A stretch of 64,000 nucleotides of DNA from the NCBI RefSeq assembly GCF_034931005.1, contig NZ_JAYGIN010000005.1, forward strand, positions 1 to 64,000. Reading direction: 5' to 3'. Position numbers and translations under genes: made by a program. Each line of letters starts with the position of its first letter. Position 1 is the first letter of the stretch. The notes under the pieces are model-generated. The model saw only the letters and a list, made by a program, of their open reading frames with translations, searched no databases and was not told the DNA's origin. Positions 33,962 to 43,046 of the stretch are shown one piece after another. The DNA is from Arcicella sp034931005 (GTDB lineage Bacteria > Bacteroidota > Bacteroidia > Cytophagales > Spirosomataceae).

Positions 33962-36634
33962 ATGAATAACATTATTTACTACGTTCCAGTCTTTGGAATT
34001 ATTGGATTGCTGTACACAGCATGGCGTTTTTCTTGGGTTTCTAAGCAACCCGCAGGAGATGAAAATATGCAAAAACTTTCTGGCTATATTGCCGACGGAG
34101 CAATTGCATTTTTAAAAGCAGAATGGAAAGTATTAGCTTATTTTGCTATTCCAACAGCCGTTTTACTTTTCTTTTTGGGGTCAAACGAAGGTACTGCTGA
34201 AAACCCAATTCACTCTTCTCCATTAATTTCAGTTTCATTTTTGATTGGAGCTTTCCTTTCTGCATTGGCGGGTTATATCGGAATGATTGTGGCAACAAAA
34301 GCCAATGTTCGTACTGCACAAGCGGCACGTACTTCTTTGTCAAAAGCACTTCAAGTTTCATTTACAGGTGGTTCTGTAATGGGAATGGGCGTAGCAGGGT
34401 TAGCTGTTTTAGGACTTGGAGGGTTATTTATTATCTTCTATAACTATTTCGCCAAAGACCAACCCTTGACTTCTGACGAAATGAAAAAAGCTATTGAAGT
34501 ATTAGCAGGTTTTTCATTAGGTGCTGAATCAATCGCTCTTTTTGCTCGTGTTGGTGGAGGTATTTATACAAAAGCTGCCGATGTTGGAGCTGATTTAGTA
34601 GGTAAAGTAGAAGCTGGAATTCCAGAGGACGACGTGCGTAACCCAGCAACTATTGCGGATAACGTGGGTGATAACGTAGGTGACGTAGCGGGTATGGGTG
34701 CCGATTTATTTGGTTCTTACGTGGCGACAATTTTGGCAACAATGGTATTGGGTCAAGAAATCAACGTAACTGATAATTACGGTGGATTTTCTCCAGTAAT
34801 TTTACCAATGATGATTGCAGGTGTTGGACTTTTGGCTTCTTTGGTTTCTACATTTTTAGTGAGAATCAAGAACGAAAATTCTTCAGTGCAAGCGGCTTTA
34901 AACTTAGGAAACTGGGCTTCGGTAATTATTACTTTTATTACTTCGTATTTCTTAGTAAAAACTCTTTTACCAGAAACACTAAATCTTCGTGGTTTTGAAT
35001 TTACGTCAAACGGTGTTTTCTTGGCAATTGTCGTTGGTTTGGTTGTGGGTGCTTTGATGTCAATTATTACGGAATATTACACTGCAATGGGCAAACGTCC
35101 AGTTTTATCAATTATTCAAAAATCAGGTACAGGACACGCTACAAATATTATTGGTGGTTTAGCAGTTGGTATGGAATCAACAGTTTTACCAATCTTGGTT
35201 TTGGCTGCGGGTATTATCCTTTCTTACAAATTTGCAGGACTCTATGGGGTTTCGATTGCGGCAGCAGGTATGATGGCAACAACGGCTATGCAATTGGCAA
35301 TTGACGCTTTTGGTCCAATTGCTGATAATGCAGGTGGTATTGCAGAAATGTCTCAATTACCTCCAGAAGTACGTGAACGTACCGATAATTTAGATGCAGT
35401 TGGTAACACAACGGCAGCAACGGGTAAGGGTTTTGCCATTGCTTCGGCAGCTTTGACTTCATTAGCTCTTTTTGCGGCTTTCGTGGGTATTGCGGGAATT
35501 AAAGCGATTGATATTTACAAAGCAGATGTGTTGGCAGGTCTTTTTGTAGGAGGTATGATTCCATTTATTTTCAGTGCCTTGTGTATTTCTGCCGTTGGAA
35601 AAGCAGCGATGGAAATGGTTAATGAAGTTCGTCGTCAGTTCCGTGAAATTCCGGGAATTATGGAATACAAAGCTGAACCAGAATACGAAAAATGTGTGGC
35701 TATTTCAACAGAGGCTTCTATCAAACAAATGATTCTTCCTGGGGCAATTGCTTTAATTACGCCCGTTTTAGTTGGTTTTACAATGGGACCAGAAGTTTTG
35801 GGTGGTTTATTAGCAGGTGTTACGGTATCAGGTGTTTTGATGGGCTTATTCCAATCTAACGCAGGTGGTGCTTGGGATAATGCGAAAAAATCATTTGAAA
35901 AGGGTGTTTTAATTGATGGCGAAATGTATTACAAAAAGTCTGAGCCACACAAAGCATCAGTTACAGGTGATACCGTGGGTGACCCTTTCAAAGATACATC
36001 TGGACCTTCAATGAATATTTTGATTAAGTTGATGTCGATTGTTTCTTTGGTAATTGCTCCATATATCGCTGTTCATTCTGACAGTATTACTAAAGCAATG
36101 GACGGTATTCATGTAGAAGCGATGACTCCCCAATTAGCGTCTGAATTGCCAGTTTCGGAAGGAATTAAAAATTTAGGGGCTAAATTAGATAAAGCATTAT
36201 CGTCGGGAGTAACGTTGAATATTCCAGAAAATGGAATTGAAAATAACTTGTTGAAATTTATCGAAAATCCAAGCCAAGCAATTGATAAAAAAGCATGGTT
36301 TGATTTTGACCGTTTGACTTTTGAAACAGGTAAATCAACTTTAAAACCTGAATCAGCAGAACAATTGAAGAATATTGCGGAAATTTTGAAAGCATTTCCT
36401 TCGGTAAATATCAAATTGGGAGGCTATACCGATAATACAGGTGATGCAAACGCAAACTTGAAATTATCTGGAAACAGAGCTTCAATGGTAAAAGCTGAAT
36501 TAGTAAAATTAGGAATTACTGATGCTCGTTTAGAATCTGAAGGTTACGGACAAGAAAATCCTGTGGCTACGAATGATACAGAAGAAGGTCGTGCGGCAAA
36601 CCGTAGAATTTCTGTGAGAGTAACTAAGAAGTAA
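33962..36634 (+). CDS. hppA: Membrane ion-pumping pyrophosphatase fused to an OmpA-like domain
   Basis: This 890-residue protein couples PPi hydrolysis to H+ or Na+ pumping. Residues 1 to about 720 are the membrane pyrophosphatase, with about 16 hydrophobic helices, the DVGADLVGKVE substrate motif (DX7KXE), DNVGDNVGDVAGMGADLFGS and GNTTAATGKGFAI; the Ala in TAATGK is typical of K+-dependent enzymes. The last ~130 residues are an OmpA-like domain (FDFDRLTFETGKSTLKPES, LGGYTDNTGD, LSGNRASMVK, GYGQENPVATN, ANRRISVRV), which normally binds peptidoglycan. Both termini of these pumps face the periplasm, so the fusion is topologically sensible. The frame is continuous. The pumped ion cannot be decided from these motifs. 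Confidence 0.93.
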   Translation: MNNIIYYVPVFGIIGLLYTAWRFSWVSKQPAGDENMQKLSGYIADGAIAFLKAEWKVLAYFAIPTAVLLFFLGSNEGTAENPIHSSPLISVSFLIGAFLSALAGYIGMIVATKANVRTAQAARTSLSKALQVSFTGGSVMGMGVAGLAVLGLGGLFIIFYNYFAKDQPLTSDEMKKAIEVLAGFSLGAESIALFARVGGGIYTKAADVGADLVGKVEAGIPEDDVRNPATIADNVGDNVGDVAGMGADLFGSYVATILATMVLGQEINVTDNYGGFSPVILPMMIAGVGLLASLVSTFLVRIKNENSSVQAALNLGNWASVIITFITSYFLVKTLLPETLNLRGFEFTSNGVFLAIVVGLVVGALMSIITEYYTAMGKRPVLSIIQKSGTGHATNIIGGLAVGMESTVLPILVLAAGIILSYKFAGLYGVSIAAAGMMATTAMQLAIDAFGPIADNAGGIAEMSQLPPEVRERTDNLDAVGNTTAATGKGFAIASAALTSLALFAAFVGIAGIKAIDIYKADVLAGLFVGGMIPFIFSALCISAVGKAAMEMVNEVRRQFREIPGIMEYKAEPEYEKCVAISTEASIKQMILPGAIALITPVLVGFTMGPEVLGGLLAGVTVSGVLMGLFQSNAGGAWDNAKKSFEKGVLIDGEMYYKKSEPHKASVTGDTVGDPFKDTSGPSMNILIKLMSIVSLVIAPYIAVHSDSITKAMDGIHVEAMTPQLASELPVSEGIKNLGAKLDKALSSGVTLNIPENGIENNLLKFIENPSQAIDKKAWFDFDRLTFETGKSTLKPESAEQLKNIAEILKAFPSVNIKLGGYTDNTGDANANLKLSGNRASMVKAELVKLGITDARLESEGYGQENPVATNDTEEGRAANRRISVRVTKK

Positions 36635-36650
36635 GAATTTAAAGCCTATG

Positions 36651-36681
36651 AAAGCCGTTCTGAGAAGGACGGCTTTTTTTT
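36651..36681 (+). terminator. Rho-independent terminator of the pyrophosphatase gene
   Basis: AAAGCCGTTCT and AGGACGGCTTT pair (one G-T wobble or mismatch) and a run of T follows, 17 nt after the stop codon. Confidence 0.88.
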
Positions 36682-36692
36682 GTTTAAGATTA

Positions 36693-36735
36693 TTAAAGGG
36701 AATTTGTCTTGATTTTTTAGACAAATTCCCTTTAA
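36693..36735. promoter_or_regulatory. Perfect 17-bp palindrome upstream of the RES-Xre operon
   Basis: TTAAAGGGAATTTGTCT (36693-36709) and its exact complement (36719-36735) surround TGATTTTTT, 55 nt before the antitoxin start. It may be the antitoxin's operator, or a second terminator for the pyrophosphatase transcript. Confidence 0.55.
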
Positions 36736-36789
36736 TTTACAGTAAGATTTTGAATAGAAGATTCTCATTAAAAACATCAAGAAAAAATC

Positions 36790-37215
36790 ATGGAAGTTCA
36801 AGAAGAAGCAGCGATTTACGCTAAATATGCTCCACAAATTCGGGGTAATATTTCTATTGTTCTTAATGCTCGTAAAGGATTGAGTGCAAGTATTTTATAT
36901 GATATAATTTTATTGACAGGGTTCAAAAAAGAACAAATTGCTACATTGTTTAACACTTCTGCCAAAACGATAACTCGTTATACACAGGAAGGTAAAAACT
37001 TGGACGTAGTTAACAGTGAACACGCTCTAAAACTCATTGCATTATTTAAGAAAGGGAATGAAATTTTTGGCGAATTAGAGGCTTTTCGTAAATGGATTAT
37101 GAAACCTGCTTATGGTTTAGGTTGGGAAATTCCTGCGGAATTAATGGAAACTTCGGGTGGAATTGAGTTAATTATGGAAGAATTATATCGAATAGAATTT
37201 GGTGCTACCGCTTAA
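36790..37215 (+). CDS. Xre-type antitoxin with DUF2384/MbcA-ParS toxin-binding domain
   Basis: The 141-residue protein is the antitoxin partner of RES toxins. The first half contains a helix-turn-helix-like region (LLTGFKKEQIATLFNTSAKTITRYTQEG, about 41-68), and the C-terminal MbcA/ParS/Xre domain ends with the usual motif FRKWIMKPAYGLGWEIPAELMETSGGIELIMEEL split around residues 97-130. In known systems it blocks the toxin active site and represses the operon. The toxin gene begins 10 nt after its stop. A perfect palindrome lies upstream. Confidence 0.92.
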   Translation: MEVQEEAAIYAKYAPQIRGNISIVLNARKGLSASILYDIILLTGFKKEQIATLFNTSAKTITRYTQEGKNLDVVNSEHALKLIALFKKGNEIFGELEAFRKWIMKPAYGLGWEIPAELMETSGGIELIMEELYRIEFGATA

Positions 37216-37225
37216 TATTATATCT

Positions 37226-37678
37226 ATGCTTGTTTATAGAATTACAACCGAAAAGTGGGCAGGAAATTTGCGTGGTTCGGGTTACGCTGCGATATGGAAT
37301 TCAAATGGAATTTTTATGTGTTATACGGCTTCTTCACGGGCATTAGCGTGTTTGGAAATGGTTGTACACTTAAATTCTGATAGATTGAAAACAGCATTTA
37401 AAGTAGCCGTTGTAGAGATTCCTGAAGAAATGGAAATTACGAAAATCACGAATTCAGACCTTCCCAAAGAATGGACTGACCATGAGAATTATCAACTATG
37501 TCAAGAATTAGGAGATAAATGGATTGAAGATTTTAACACTTGTGTGCTACAAGTACCATCTGCTATCATCAAAAATGAGTTTAACTATTTGTTTAATCCA
37601 CAACATCCCGACTTTGCAAAACTCAAAATCATAGAAATTGAAGATTTTGAGTTTGATTTGAGGATAAAGGCATCATAA
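37226..37678 (+). CDS. RES-domain toxin (NAD+-degrading)
   Basis: ATG at 37226 gives 150 residues starting MLVYRITTEKWA; the TTG start 27 nt upstream overlaps the antitoxin and is less likely. RES toxins split NAD+ (ADP-ribosyl-type fold). Key residues are present: Arg in YRI, Gly in GSGYAAIWN, Tyr in CYTASSRALACLEMVVH with Arg and Glu, and the Ser in QVPSAIIKNEFNYLFNPQHPDF. Length is normal for the family. Tight linkage to the Xre antitoxin forms a complete toxin-antitoxin module that appears intact. Confidence 0.92.
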   Translation: MLVYRITTEKWAGNLRGSGYAAIWNSNGIFMCYTASSRALACLEMVVHLNSDRLKTAFKVAVVEIPEEMEITKITNSDLPKEWTDHENYQLCQELGDKWIEDFNTCVLQVPSAIIKNEFNYLFNPQHPDFAKLKIIEIEDFEFDLRIKAS

Positions 37679-37722
37679 TGTTGAACTACTTAATGAATCT
37701 ATATTGAATCAAAGCTAAAAAT

Positions 37723-38175
37723 ATGAAAAATGCACTTACAATTCTGAGAGTCTATTTCATGGTACTTCTACTCACAAATTGTGTCTTTTCGCAAAGAAAT
37801 GATACAATTACCATAATTGATGCCAAATCAATTATGGAGCCTTTTTTAAATAAAAATCCAGATACAATTGCATATATGTTTAGCGAAAAAGCCGCTACAT
37901 TTCTTGGAGGAAGAGATTCCTTGAACGCTTATGTAAAAAGGTTTTTACAAAGAAAATCCATAAAGATTGATAAAAACAAGACGATGATTTTAACTTGTAT
38001 TTTCATCGAAAAGGATGGATGCGTATCAGAAGTACAATTGTTAACTCATAGTAATAATCCAGCGTTAGATGAAGGTTTAATAAATGCAATACTGTTATCT
38101 CCGAGGTGGTCATCCGCAACACAGGACGACAAAAAGGTAAGGTTTAAAATGTTTTTACCTTTTAATTTTCCTTAA
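37723..38175 (+). CDS. Exported TonB C-terminal-like protein
   Basis: The 150-residue protein starts with a signal or lipoprotein-like segment (MKNALTILRVYFMVLLLTNC, Cys20). The last 60 residues match the TonB C-terminal domain pattern: CIFIEKDGCVSEVQLL, a NPALDEGLINAILLSPRW block and KVRFKMFLPFNF as the closing strand. Bacteroidota have many small periplasmic proteins with only this domain, of unknown role. It lies 44 nt after the RES toxin, but has a different composition and need not be part of the module. Confidence 0.75.
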   Translation: MKNALTILRVYFMVLLLTNCVFSQRNDTITIIDAKSIMEPFLNKNPDTIAYMFSEKAATFLGGRDSLNAYVKRFLQRKSIKIDKNKTMILTCIFIEKDGCVSEVQLLTHSNNPALDEGLINAILLSPRWSSATQDDKKVRFKMFLPFNFP

Positions 38176-38176
38176 A

Positions 38177-38266
38177 TCTGAACCATGATTATTTAGATTG
38201 ATTGATTTTAGGATAAAAAGTAAGCAAAATCTTAAAATCAATCAATCCAAAAAATCATAGTTCAAA
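38177..38266. repeat. Palindromic M1-like repeat
   Basis: CTGAACCATGATTATTTAGA at the left pairs imperfectly with the right end ATCATAGTTCAAAC; the centre TGATTGATTTTAGGAT also faces ATCTTAAAATCAATCA. The arms resemble module M1 at 22375 and 24199 and the fragment near 28250. It lies between convergent genes. Confidence 0.7.
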
Positions 38267-38274
38267 CAAAATGC

Positions 38275-40773
38275 CTATTTCCCAGCAGAAATCAAATTAG
38301 CAAATAAACGATACGCACCCGAAACACCCGCAGGCAATTGACGGAAGAAAGCGTAACCCGTAAAAATGTAATTTCCCTTTCCGTATTTTGTATAAAGTAA
38401 GCCGCCATCTAAAGGCTTTTCATTTGGGTCGTTTGACGATAAGATTGTCTCAAATTTTGGGTCCCATTCATTCGCAAAATACAAACCTCTTTCTTGAACC
38501 CAACCTTCAAAATCCTTATTCGTGATTTTATTTGGCGTATTCAATAACGGACTTTCTGGTTTCAAGAAACGAATTTCTGCTTCTTCAACCGTTACACGTT
38601 CTCTCGAAACTTTGAAAGGAAAAGGTCCCATACCACCATCAATTTTTTGTAATTGATTATTTACCTGATACTGAACCAACATATTACCGCCTTTCTCCAC
38701 GTATTCCATCAATTTCTTCTGATAAAATTTCAGTCTTTCTTCGGTATTGTAAGCACGAACACCCACTACAATAGCATCAAATTTTGATAAATCCTCATTA
38801 AATTCTTTCTCTGTTAAATTAGTTACAGAATAACCAATTTGACGTAATGCCGCAGGAACTTCATCGCCTGCACCTGCAATATAACCAATTGATTTTCCTT
38901 TGGTTTTAATGTCTAATTTCACCGCTTTGGCTTCTGCCAAAGGAAAAAGTGTTTGCGGAGGAATATGGTCGTAAGCAACCGTTCTAATGCCTCTGTCGAA
39001 CGTTCCGTTTGCCGTTTTTACAATGGCTTTTATTTCGCCTTCTGAATCTTTTACACTTGGTGTTACTTTGAAAACAACTTTTTGCTCTTGGTATTTATTG
39101 GCTAAATTAAAATCAATGCTCGCAGGATTTGACTTCCAACCTGTTGGTAATGATAAACTTACACTTCCTGATACACCTGCTTTGGCAGATTTCAACGTAA
39201 GTTCAACGTCTTTAGGTTGATTATCAGCAAAAACGTAAACTTTGTCTGCAATATTTACCGCTACTTCTGGACGAATTTCAAAAGTGCGATACAATTCCCC
39301 ACGCACTTCATCGGTGTATTTGAAAATTACGGGAGATGAAAACTTAAAATTTTGATTGTCAATCGTAAAGGTAAATTCTGCTTGTAAATCCGTAGGTTTT
39401 TCAGGTAAACCAATCAATTCGTGATTATCAACTCGGTACATTCCTTTACCCATTTTCTTTTCCGCTAACCAATAGGGTTGCGTATTTGGCTGATTTTTAG
39501 CAATTTCTGCTGAAAAGGTAAATCTTTGTAATTCATTATTGCCCAATTCCAATTTCATTATGCTGTCTTTTGCCAAACCGACTAACTTAATTTCTGAAAG
39601 GGTAACGGGTAAATCAGAACGTTTAATCACAGTGGCAACCACGTTTATTTTTTCACTCGATGCCGCAGAATATTCATTTGGATTTGCTTCAAAATATAAA
39701 CCTGAGCAAGCTATAATCAAGTTTTCTAACTCTTTTTTCTTCTGAGTTTTCCAATATTCATCTTCTAAATTATTCACCAATTGATAGGCTTTTACCAAAG
39801 TTGGAACGATGGTTGAAGGATTTTCTGGATTGAAATTTTTGATAGCATCATTCACTAAAGTTTCAATGCTTGAACCGCCTTTTACTCTATTCCAAGTAAT
39901 ATCAACGCCGTCAAAAAGGTCTTTTTCGGCTTTTTCTCCAAATTTATGAACCAAATATTCTGGTCTTGCACCACGTCCACGAGGAACACCAAAACCTTGT
40001 GATTTATGTTGTGAGCGACTTTCGGCAGCAATTTCGTTGTATGATTTTCCCAATAATGGATTAAACGCTCCGATATCAACTTGAATCCACTCTTTTTCAG
40101 CAGGTTTTTGGGTTTGTGCAACCGTCCCAAAATTAAACGTATTCCAAACCACACGTTTCGCTTGCCAAGGTTTTACGTATTTCAATTGTTCTGGAAATTT
40201 AGTTGGGTCGCCCGAAAGTTTGAAAGCTTCTTCTGCCAAAACTGCCGATGCCGAGTGATTTCCATGTCCTGCACGTGCATCTGGTGGAAAACGACAAATA
40301 ATTACATCAGGACGTAAATTTCTGATTCTCCAAACAACGTCAGCCAAAACGGCATCTTTTCCCCAAATTTGCATCGTCTCTTCGGTATTTTTTGAAAAAC
40401 CAAAGTCGTTAGCACGGGTAAAATATTGCTCTGGTCCATCTATGGAACGTGCGGCTAAAAGTTCTTGCGTGCGGATAAGTCCCAGTAAATCAGATAATTC
40501 TGGTCCAACTAAGTTCTGTCCGCCATCACCACGAGTAACCGAAAGATAAGAGGTTCTAACTTTTCGCTCTTTGGCGAGCCAAGAAAGCATGATGGTATTT
40601 TCATCGTCGGGGTGTGCTGCTATGTACAGAGCAGAACCAACAACATTCAATTTCTTGAGATTTATTAAAATCTCTCCCGTAGGCATTGGTTTTATTGCTT
40701 GCGAAAATGATGAATGTATGAAGCAGTTAGCGGTAAGCAATAAGATAAGTAAGCGTATTTTTGATTTGAGCAT
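38275..40773 (-). CDS. Large exported PIG-L family deacetylase-like protein
   Basis: ATG at 40773 yields 832 residues with a signal peptide (about 1-25); 38 upstream codons are not family-like. The N-terminal PIG-L/LmbE domain carries the zinc motif AHPDDE (53-58), RGDGGQNL and GHGNHSAS (about 171-178), typical of GlcNAc deacetylases. The middle (about 400-620) is beta-rich, NEW3-like. The C-terminal part (about 625-832) resembles a class I glutamine-amidotransferase-like (ThuA/GATase) domain: FDAIVVGVRAYNTEER, GNMLVQYQVN. Such three-part proteins occur in Bacteroidota; substrates are probably N-acetylated sugars in the periplasm. The 5' end is close to the divergent SnoaL gene. Confidence 0.87.
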   Translation of the reverse strand: MLKSKIRLLILLLTANCFIHSSFSQAIKPMPTGEILINLKKLNVVGSALYIAAHPDDENTIMLSWLAKERKVRTSYLSVTRGDGGQNLVGPELSDLLGLIRTQELLAARSIDGPEQYFTRANDFGFSKNTEETMQIWGKDAVLADVVWRIRNLRPDVIICRFPPDARAGHGNHSASAVLAEEAFKLSGDPTKFPEQLKYVKPWQAKRVVWNTFNFGTVAQTQKPAEKEWIQVDIGAFNPLLGKSYNEIAAESRSQHKSQGFGVPRGRGARPEYLVHKFGEKAEKDLFDGVDITWNRVKGGSSIETLVNDAIKNFNPENPSTIVPTLVKAYQLVNNLEDEYWKTQKKKELENLIIACSGLYFEANPNEYSAASSEKINVVATVIKRSDLPVTLSEIKLVGLAKDSIMKLELGNNELQRFTFSAEIAKNQPNTQPYWLAEKKMGKGMYRVDNHELIGLPEKPTDLQAEFTFTIDNQNFKFSSPVIFKYTDEVRGELYRTFEIRPEVAVNIADKVYVFADNQPKDVELTLKSAKAGVSGSVSLSLPTGWKSNPASIDFNLANKYQEQKVVFKVTPSVKDSEGEIKAIVKTANGTFDRGIRTVAYDHIPPQTLFPLAEAKAVKLDIKTKGKSIGYIAGAGDEVPAALRQIGYSVTNLTEKEFNEDLSKFDAIVVGVRAYNTEERLKFYQKKLMEYVEKGGNMLVQYQVNNQLQKIDGGMGPFPFKVSRERVTVEEAEIRFLKPESPLLNTPNKITNKDFEGWVQERGLYFANEWDPKFETILSSNDPNEKPLDGGLLYTKYGKGNYIFTGYAFFRQLPAGVSGAYRLFANLISAGK

Positions 40774-40854
40774 TTTGTTTAGATTGAAGTTGGGGTGATT
40801 ATAAGTTTGTAACACAAATCTACTGATTGTGGTTTGATTTTGTGAAAATATGAA

Positions 40855-40883
40855 TTTGAAACGTTCAAATCTTTGTAGTTTTG
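40855..40883 (+). promoter_or_regulatory. Promoter of the SnoaL-like gene
   Basis: TTTG (40855-40858) and TAGTTTTG (40876-40883) with a 17-nt spacer fit the Bacteroidota consensus. The start site would lie about 30 nt before the ATG at 40919, which supports that start. Confidence 0.6.
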
Positions 40884-40918
40884 CCAATAAAACTGAAAAA
40901 CCTTTAAAAAATTATCCA

Positions 40919-41320
40919 ATGGCATCATTAGAATTAGTACAACAATACTATCAATATTTTAATCAAAAGAATTGGGACGGAATGTTATCACTGCTTCATC
41001 CTGAGGTTCGTCATGAAAGTAATCAAGGCGATGTTCGTATCGGAATAGAAAATTTTACTAAGTTTTTAGAAAAAATGGACGAATGTTACGATGAAAACCT
41101 CACGGACATGGTATTTTTTACTGAACCTTCCGACCAAAGAATTGCGGTTGAATTTACCGTAAATGGCATTTACAAAAAAGCTGACGAAGATTTACCACCT
41201 GCTCACAATCAGACTTATGTTCTTCCTGCGGCGGCTTTCTTAGGAATTACTGATGGCAAAATCTCTCGTGTAACAACTTATTACAACCTTCCACTTTGGA
41301 TTGAGTTGGTTTCTAAGTAG
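40919..41320 (+). CDS. SnoaL/NTF2-like protein
   Basis: ATG at 40919 gives 133 residues: MASLELVQQYYQYFNQKNWDGMLSLLHPEVRHE is the standard start of ketosteroid-isomerase-related SnoaL-like proteins, with a cone-shaped alpha+beta fold. YVLPAAAFLGITDGKISRVTTYYN is the closing strand pair. Catalytic role is unknown for this subgroup; it could bind a small hydrophobic ligand. The upstream GTG/ATG-containing extension would overlap the promoter and is rejected. Confidence 0.85.
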   Translation: MASLELVQQYYQYFNQKNWDGMLSLLHPEVRHESNQGDVRIGIENFTKFLEKMDECYDENLTDMVFFTEPSDQRIAVEFTVNGIYKKADEDLPPAHNQTYVLPAAAFLGITDGKISRVTTYYNLPLWIELVSK

Positions 41321-41353
41321 CATTAGAAAAAATATTTAGGTTAACGACAAATG

Positions 41354-41401
41354 GTCTGGCTATCGTCTGACCAATTTTATTACGTCAGACGATAGTCAGA
41401 C
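41354..41401. repeat. Inverted repeat, 18-bp arms
   Basis: GTCTGGCTATCGTCTGAC and GTCAGACGATAGTCAGAC pair with one mismatch around a 12-nt loop, 33 nt after the SnoaL stop. Each arm itself holds a GTCTG...CAGAC-like half. It is probably a dispersed palindrome and may also act in 3'-end formation. Confidence 0.7.
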
Positions 41402-41430
41402 TGAAAATTCATGTAATCATAATTCATGAG

Positions 41431-42018
41431 ATGCTTACTTACAAAGCCTTTAAAGGTAAAGAAATACAATCTGTGATTTTAAATTTAGCACAATTACGGA
41501 TTATAGTTTTTAAAGATTATCCTTATTTATATGAGGGTACAATTGTTCACGAACAAGAATATTTACAGACATATATAAATTCAGAAAATGCACTTTTATT
41601 TAGCGTTTGGGATGATGAAAAAATGGTGGGAGCGACCACGTGTATCCCATTGTTTGATGAAACTGCCGATGTTCAAGAGCCATTTATCAAGGCAGGTATA
41701 AATATTGAAACTGTTTTTTACTTTGGAGAAAGCATTTTATTGTCTAAATACAGAGGTTTAGGAATTGGAAATCGTTTTTTTGAAGAAAGAGAAAATCATG
41801 CCCGTAGTTTTGAAACATTTGAAAAGACGTGCTTTTGTTCAGTTGTTCGTCCAGAAAATCATCTCTTAAAACCACAAAATTATCAACCGCATGATATTTT
41901 TTGGACGAAAAGAGGTTATCAAAAAGATGAAAGTCTGCAAAGTCAATTTGATTGGTTAGATATTAATGAAAGCGAATCGACCGTAAAACCAATGGTTTAC
42001 TGGGTGAAAAATATTTAG
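41431..42018 (+). CDS. GNAT-family N-acetyltransferase
   Basis: The 195-residue protein has the GNAT outline: an N-terminal strand-helix (LNLAQLRIIVFKDYPYLYEG), LLFSVWDDEKMVGATTC (strands beta2-beta3), GESILLSKYRGLGIGNRFFEERE as the acetyl-CoA binding loop (R-G-L-G-I-G), and a C-terminal WTKRGYQ region. It should transfer an acetyl or acyl group from CoA in the cytosol. The stop is 6 nt before the nitrilase gene, so the two are co-transcribed; pairs of GNAT and carbon-nitrogen hydrolase are known in other genomes as one fused or adjacent unit. Confidence 0.85.
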   Translation: MLTYKAFKGKEIQSVILNLAQLRIIVFKDYPYLYEGTIVHEQEYLQTYINSENALLFSVWDDEKMVGATTCIPLFDETADVQEPFIKAGINIETVFYFGESILLSKYRGLGIGNRFFEERENHARSFETFEKTCFCSVVRPENHLLKPQNYQPHDIFWTKRGYQKDESLQSQFDWLDINESESTVKPMVYWVKNI

Positions 42019-42024
42019 AATTCT

Positions 42025-42921
42025 ATGAAAATAACCATTGCAACGGCTCAATATCCAATCAATTTTCATCAAAGTTTAACTGATTGGCAAAAATATACTA
42101 AAAATTGGGTGAAATCTGCGGTTGAACAAAAAGCAGAACTTCTACTTTTTCCAGAATATGGTTCTATGGAATTAACAAGTCTTTTGAGTGAAGAAATCAG
42201 GCACGATTTACAGAAGCAAGTTTTGGAAATGGATTCGTTGAAAGATTTTTTTTGTGAAACTTATTCCTATTTAGCCAAGAAATTTGAGGTAATTATTGTA
42301 GCTCCGAGTTTCCCAGTTTTAGAAAATGACAAAATTTACAATCGAGTTTTTGTTTTTTCAAAAAAAGGATTGGTGGGTTTTCAAGACAAATTTTTCATGA
42401 CTCGTTTTGAAAATGAAGAATGGGGAATTGCATCAGCCCCCAAAGTTTTATCTGTTTTTGAAGCCGTTTGGGGAAGTTTCGGGATTCAGATTTGTTATGA
42501 TATAGAATTTCCAATCGGTTCGCAATTACTTTGTGCCAACGGATCAAACTTAATTTTAGCACCAAGTTGTACAGAAACACTCAGAGGGGCAACCCGTGTA
42601 CACGTAGGAGCAAGGGCAAGGGCTTTGGAAAACCAATGTTATGTGGCTGTTTCTCAGACGATTAATAATGCTGAATGGTCGCCAGCGGTGGATATAAATT
42701 TTGGATATACTGCGATTTATGCAAGTCCCGATAAAAATTTACCAGAAGAAGGTATTGTGTCAATTGAAAAACCTCAAAATGAAGGGTGGTTAATTCAAGA
42801 ATTAGATTTTGATTTGCTCAAAAATATTAGGGAGGACGGACAAGTTTTCAATTTTAAGGATACCCAAAAAGTGAACGTTAAATTGGAGGAAGAAATTGAG
42901 GTAAAAAGAGTGAAAATTTAG
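42025..42921 (+). CDS. Carbon-nitrogen hydrolase (nitrilase superfamily)
   Basis: The 298-residue enzyme has the nitrilase triad: Glu44 in LFPEYGSME, Lys in FQDKFFMTRFE (about 125) and nucleophile Cys in IQICYDIEFP (about 157). It hydrolyses an amide or nitrile-type C-N bond. Residue pattern and the ARARALENQCYVAVSQ segment match amidase-like branches such as those fused to GNAT domains. The true substrate is unknown. It follows the GNAT gene after 6 nt and is closed by a good terminator. Confidence 0.9.
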   Translation: MKITIATAQYPINFHQSLTDWQKYTKNWVKSAVEQKAELLLFPEYGSMELTSLLSEEIRHDLQKQVLEMDSLKDFFCETYSYLAKKFEVIIVAPSFPVLENDKIYNRVFVFSKKGLVGFQDKFFMTRFENEEWGIASAPKVLSVFEAVWGSFGIQICYDIEFPIGSQLLCANGSNLILAPSCTETLRGATRVHVGARARALENQCYVAVSQTINNAEWSPAVDINFGYTAIYASPDKNLPEEGIVSIEKPQNEGWLIQELDFDLLKNIREDGQVFNFKDTQKVNVKLEEEIEVKRVKI

Positions 42922-42923
42922 CA

Positions 42924-42954
42924 AAAAAACGATGTCATTTTGACATCGTTTTTT
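42924..42954 (+). terminator. Rho-independent terminator of the GNAT-nitrilase operon
   Basis: AAAAACGATGTCA and TGACATCGTTTTT form a perfect 13-bp stem around TTT, followed by a T run. Confidence 0.92.
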
Positions 42955-43046
42955 GTTTTAATGTGTCACGAACTATTAATTATCAAATGGTAAATGTAGA
43001 AATCATTAAAGAACCATTTACTAAGTATCGAGTTTACCGTGAAACT

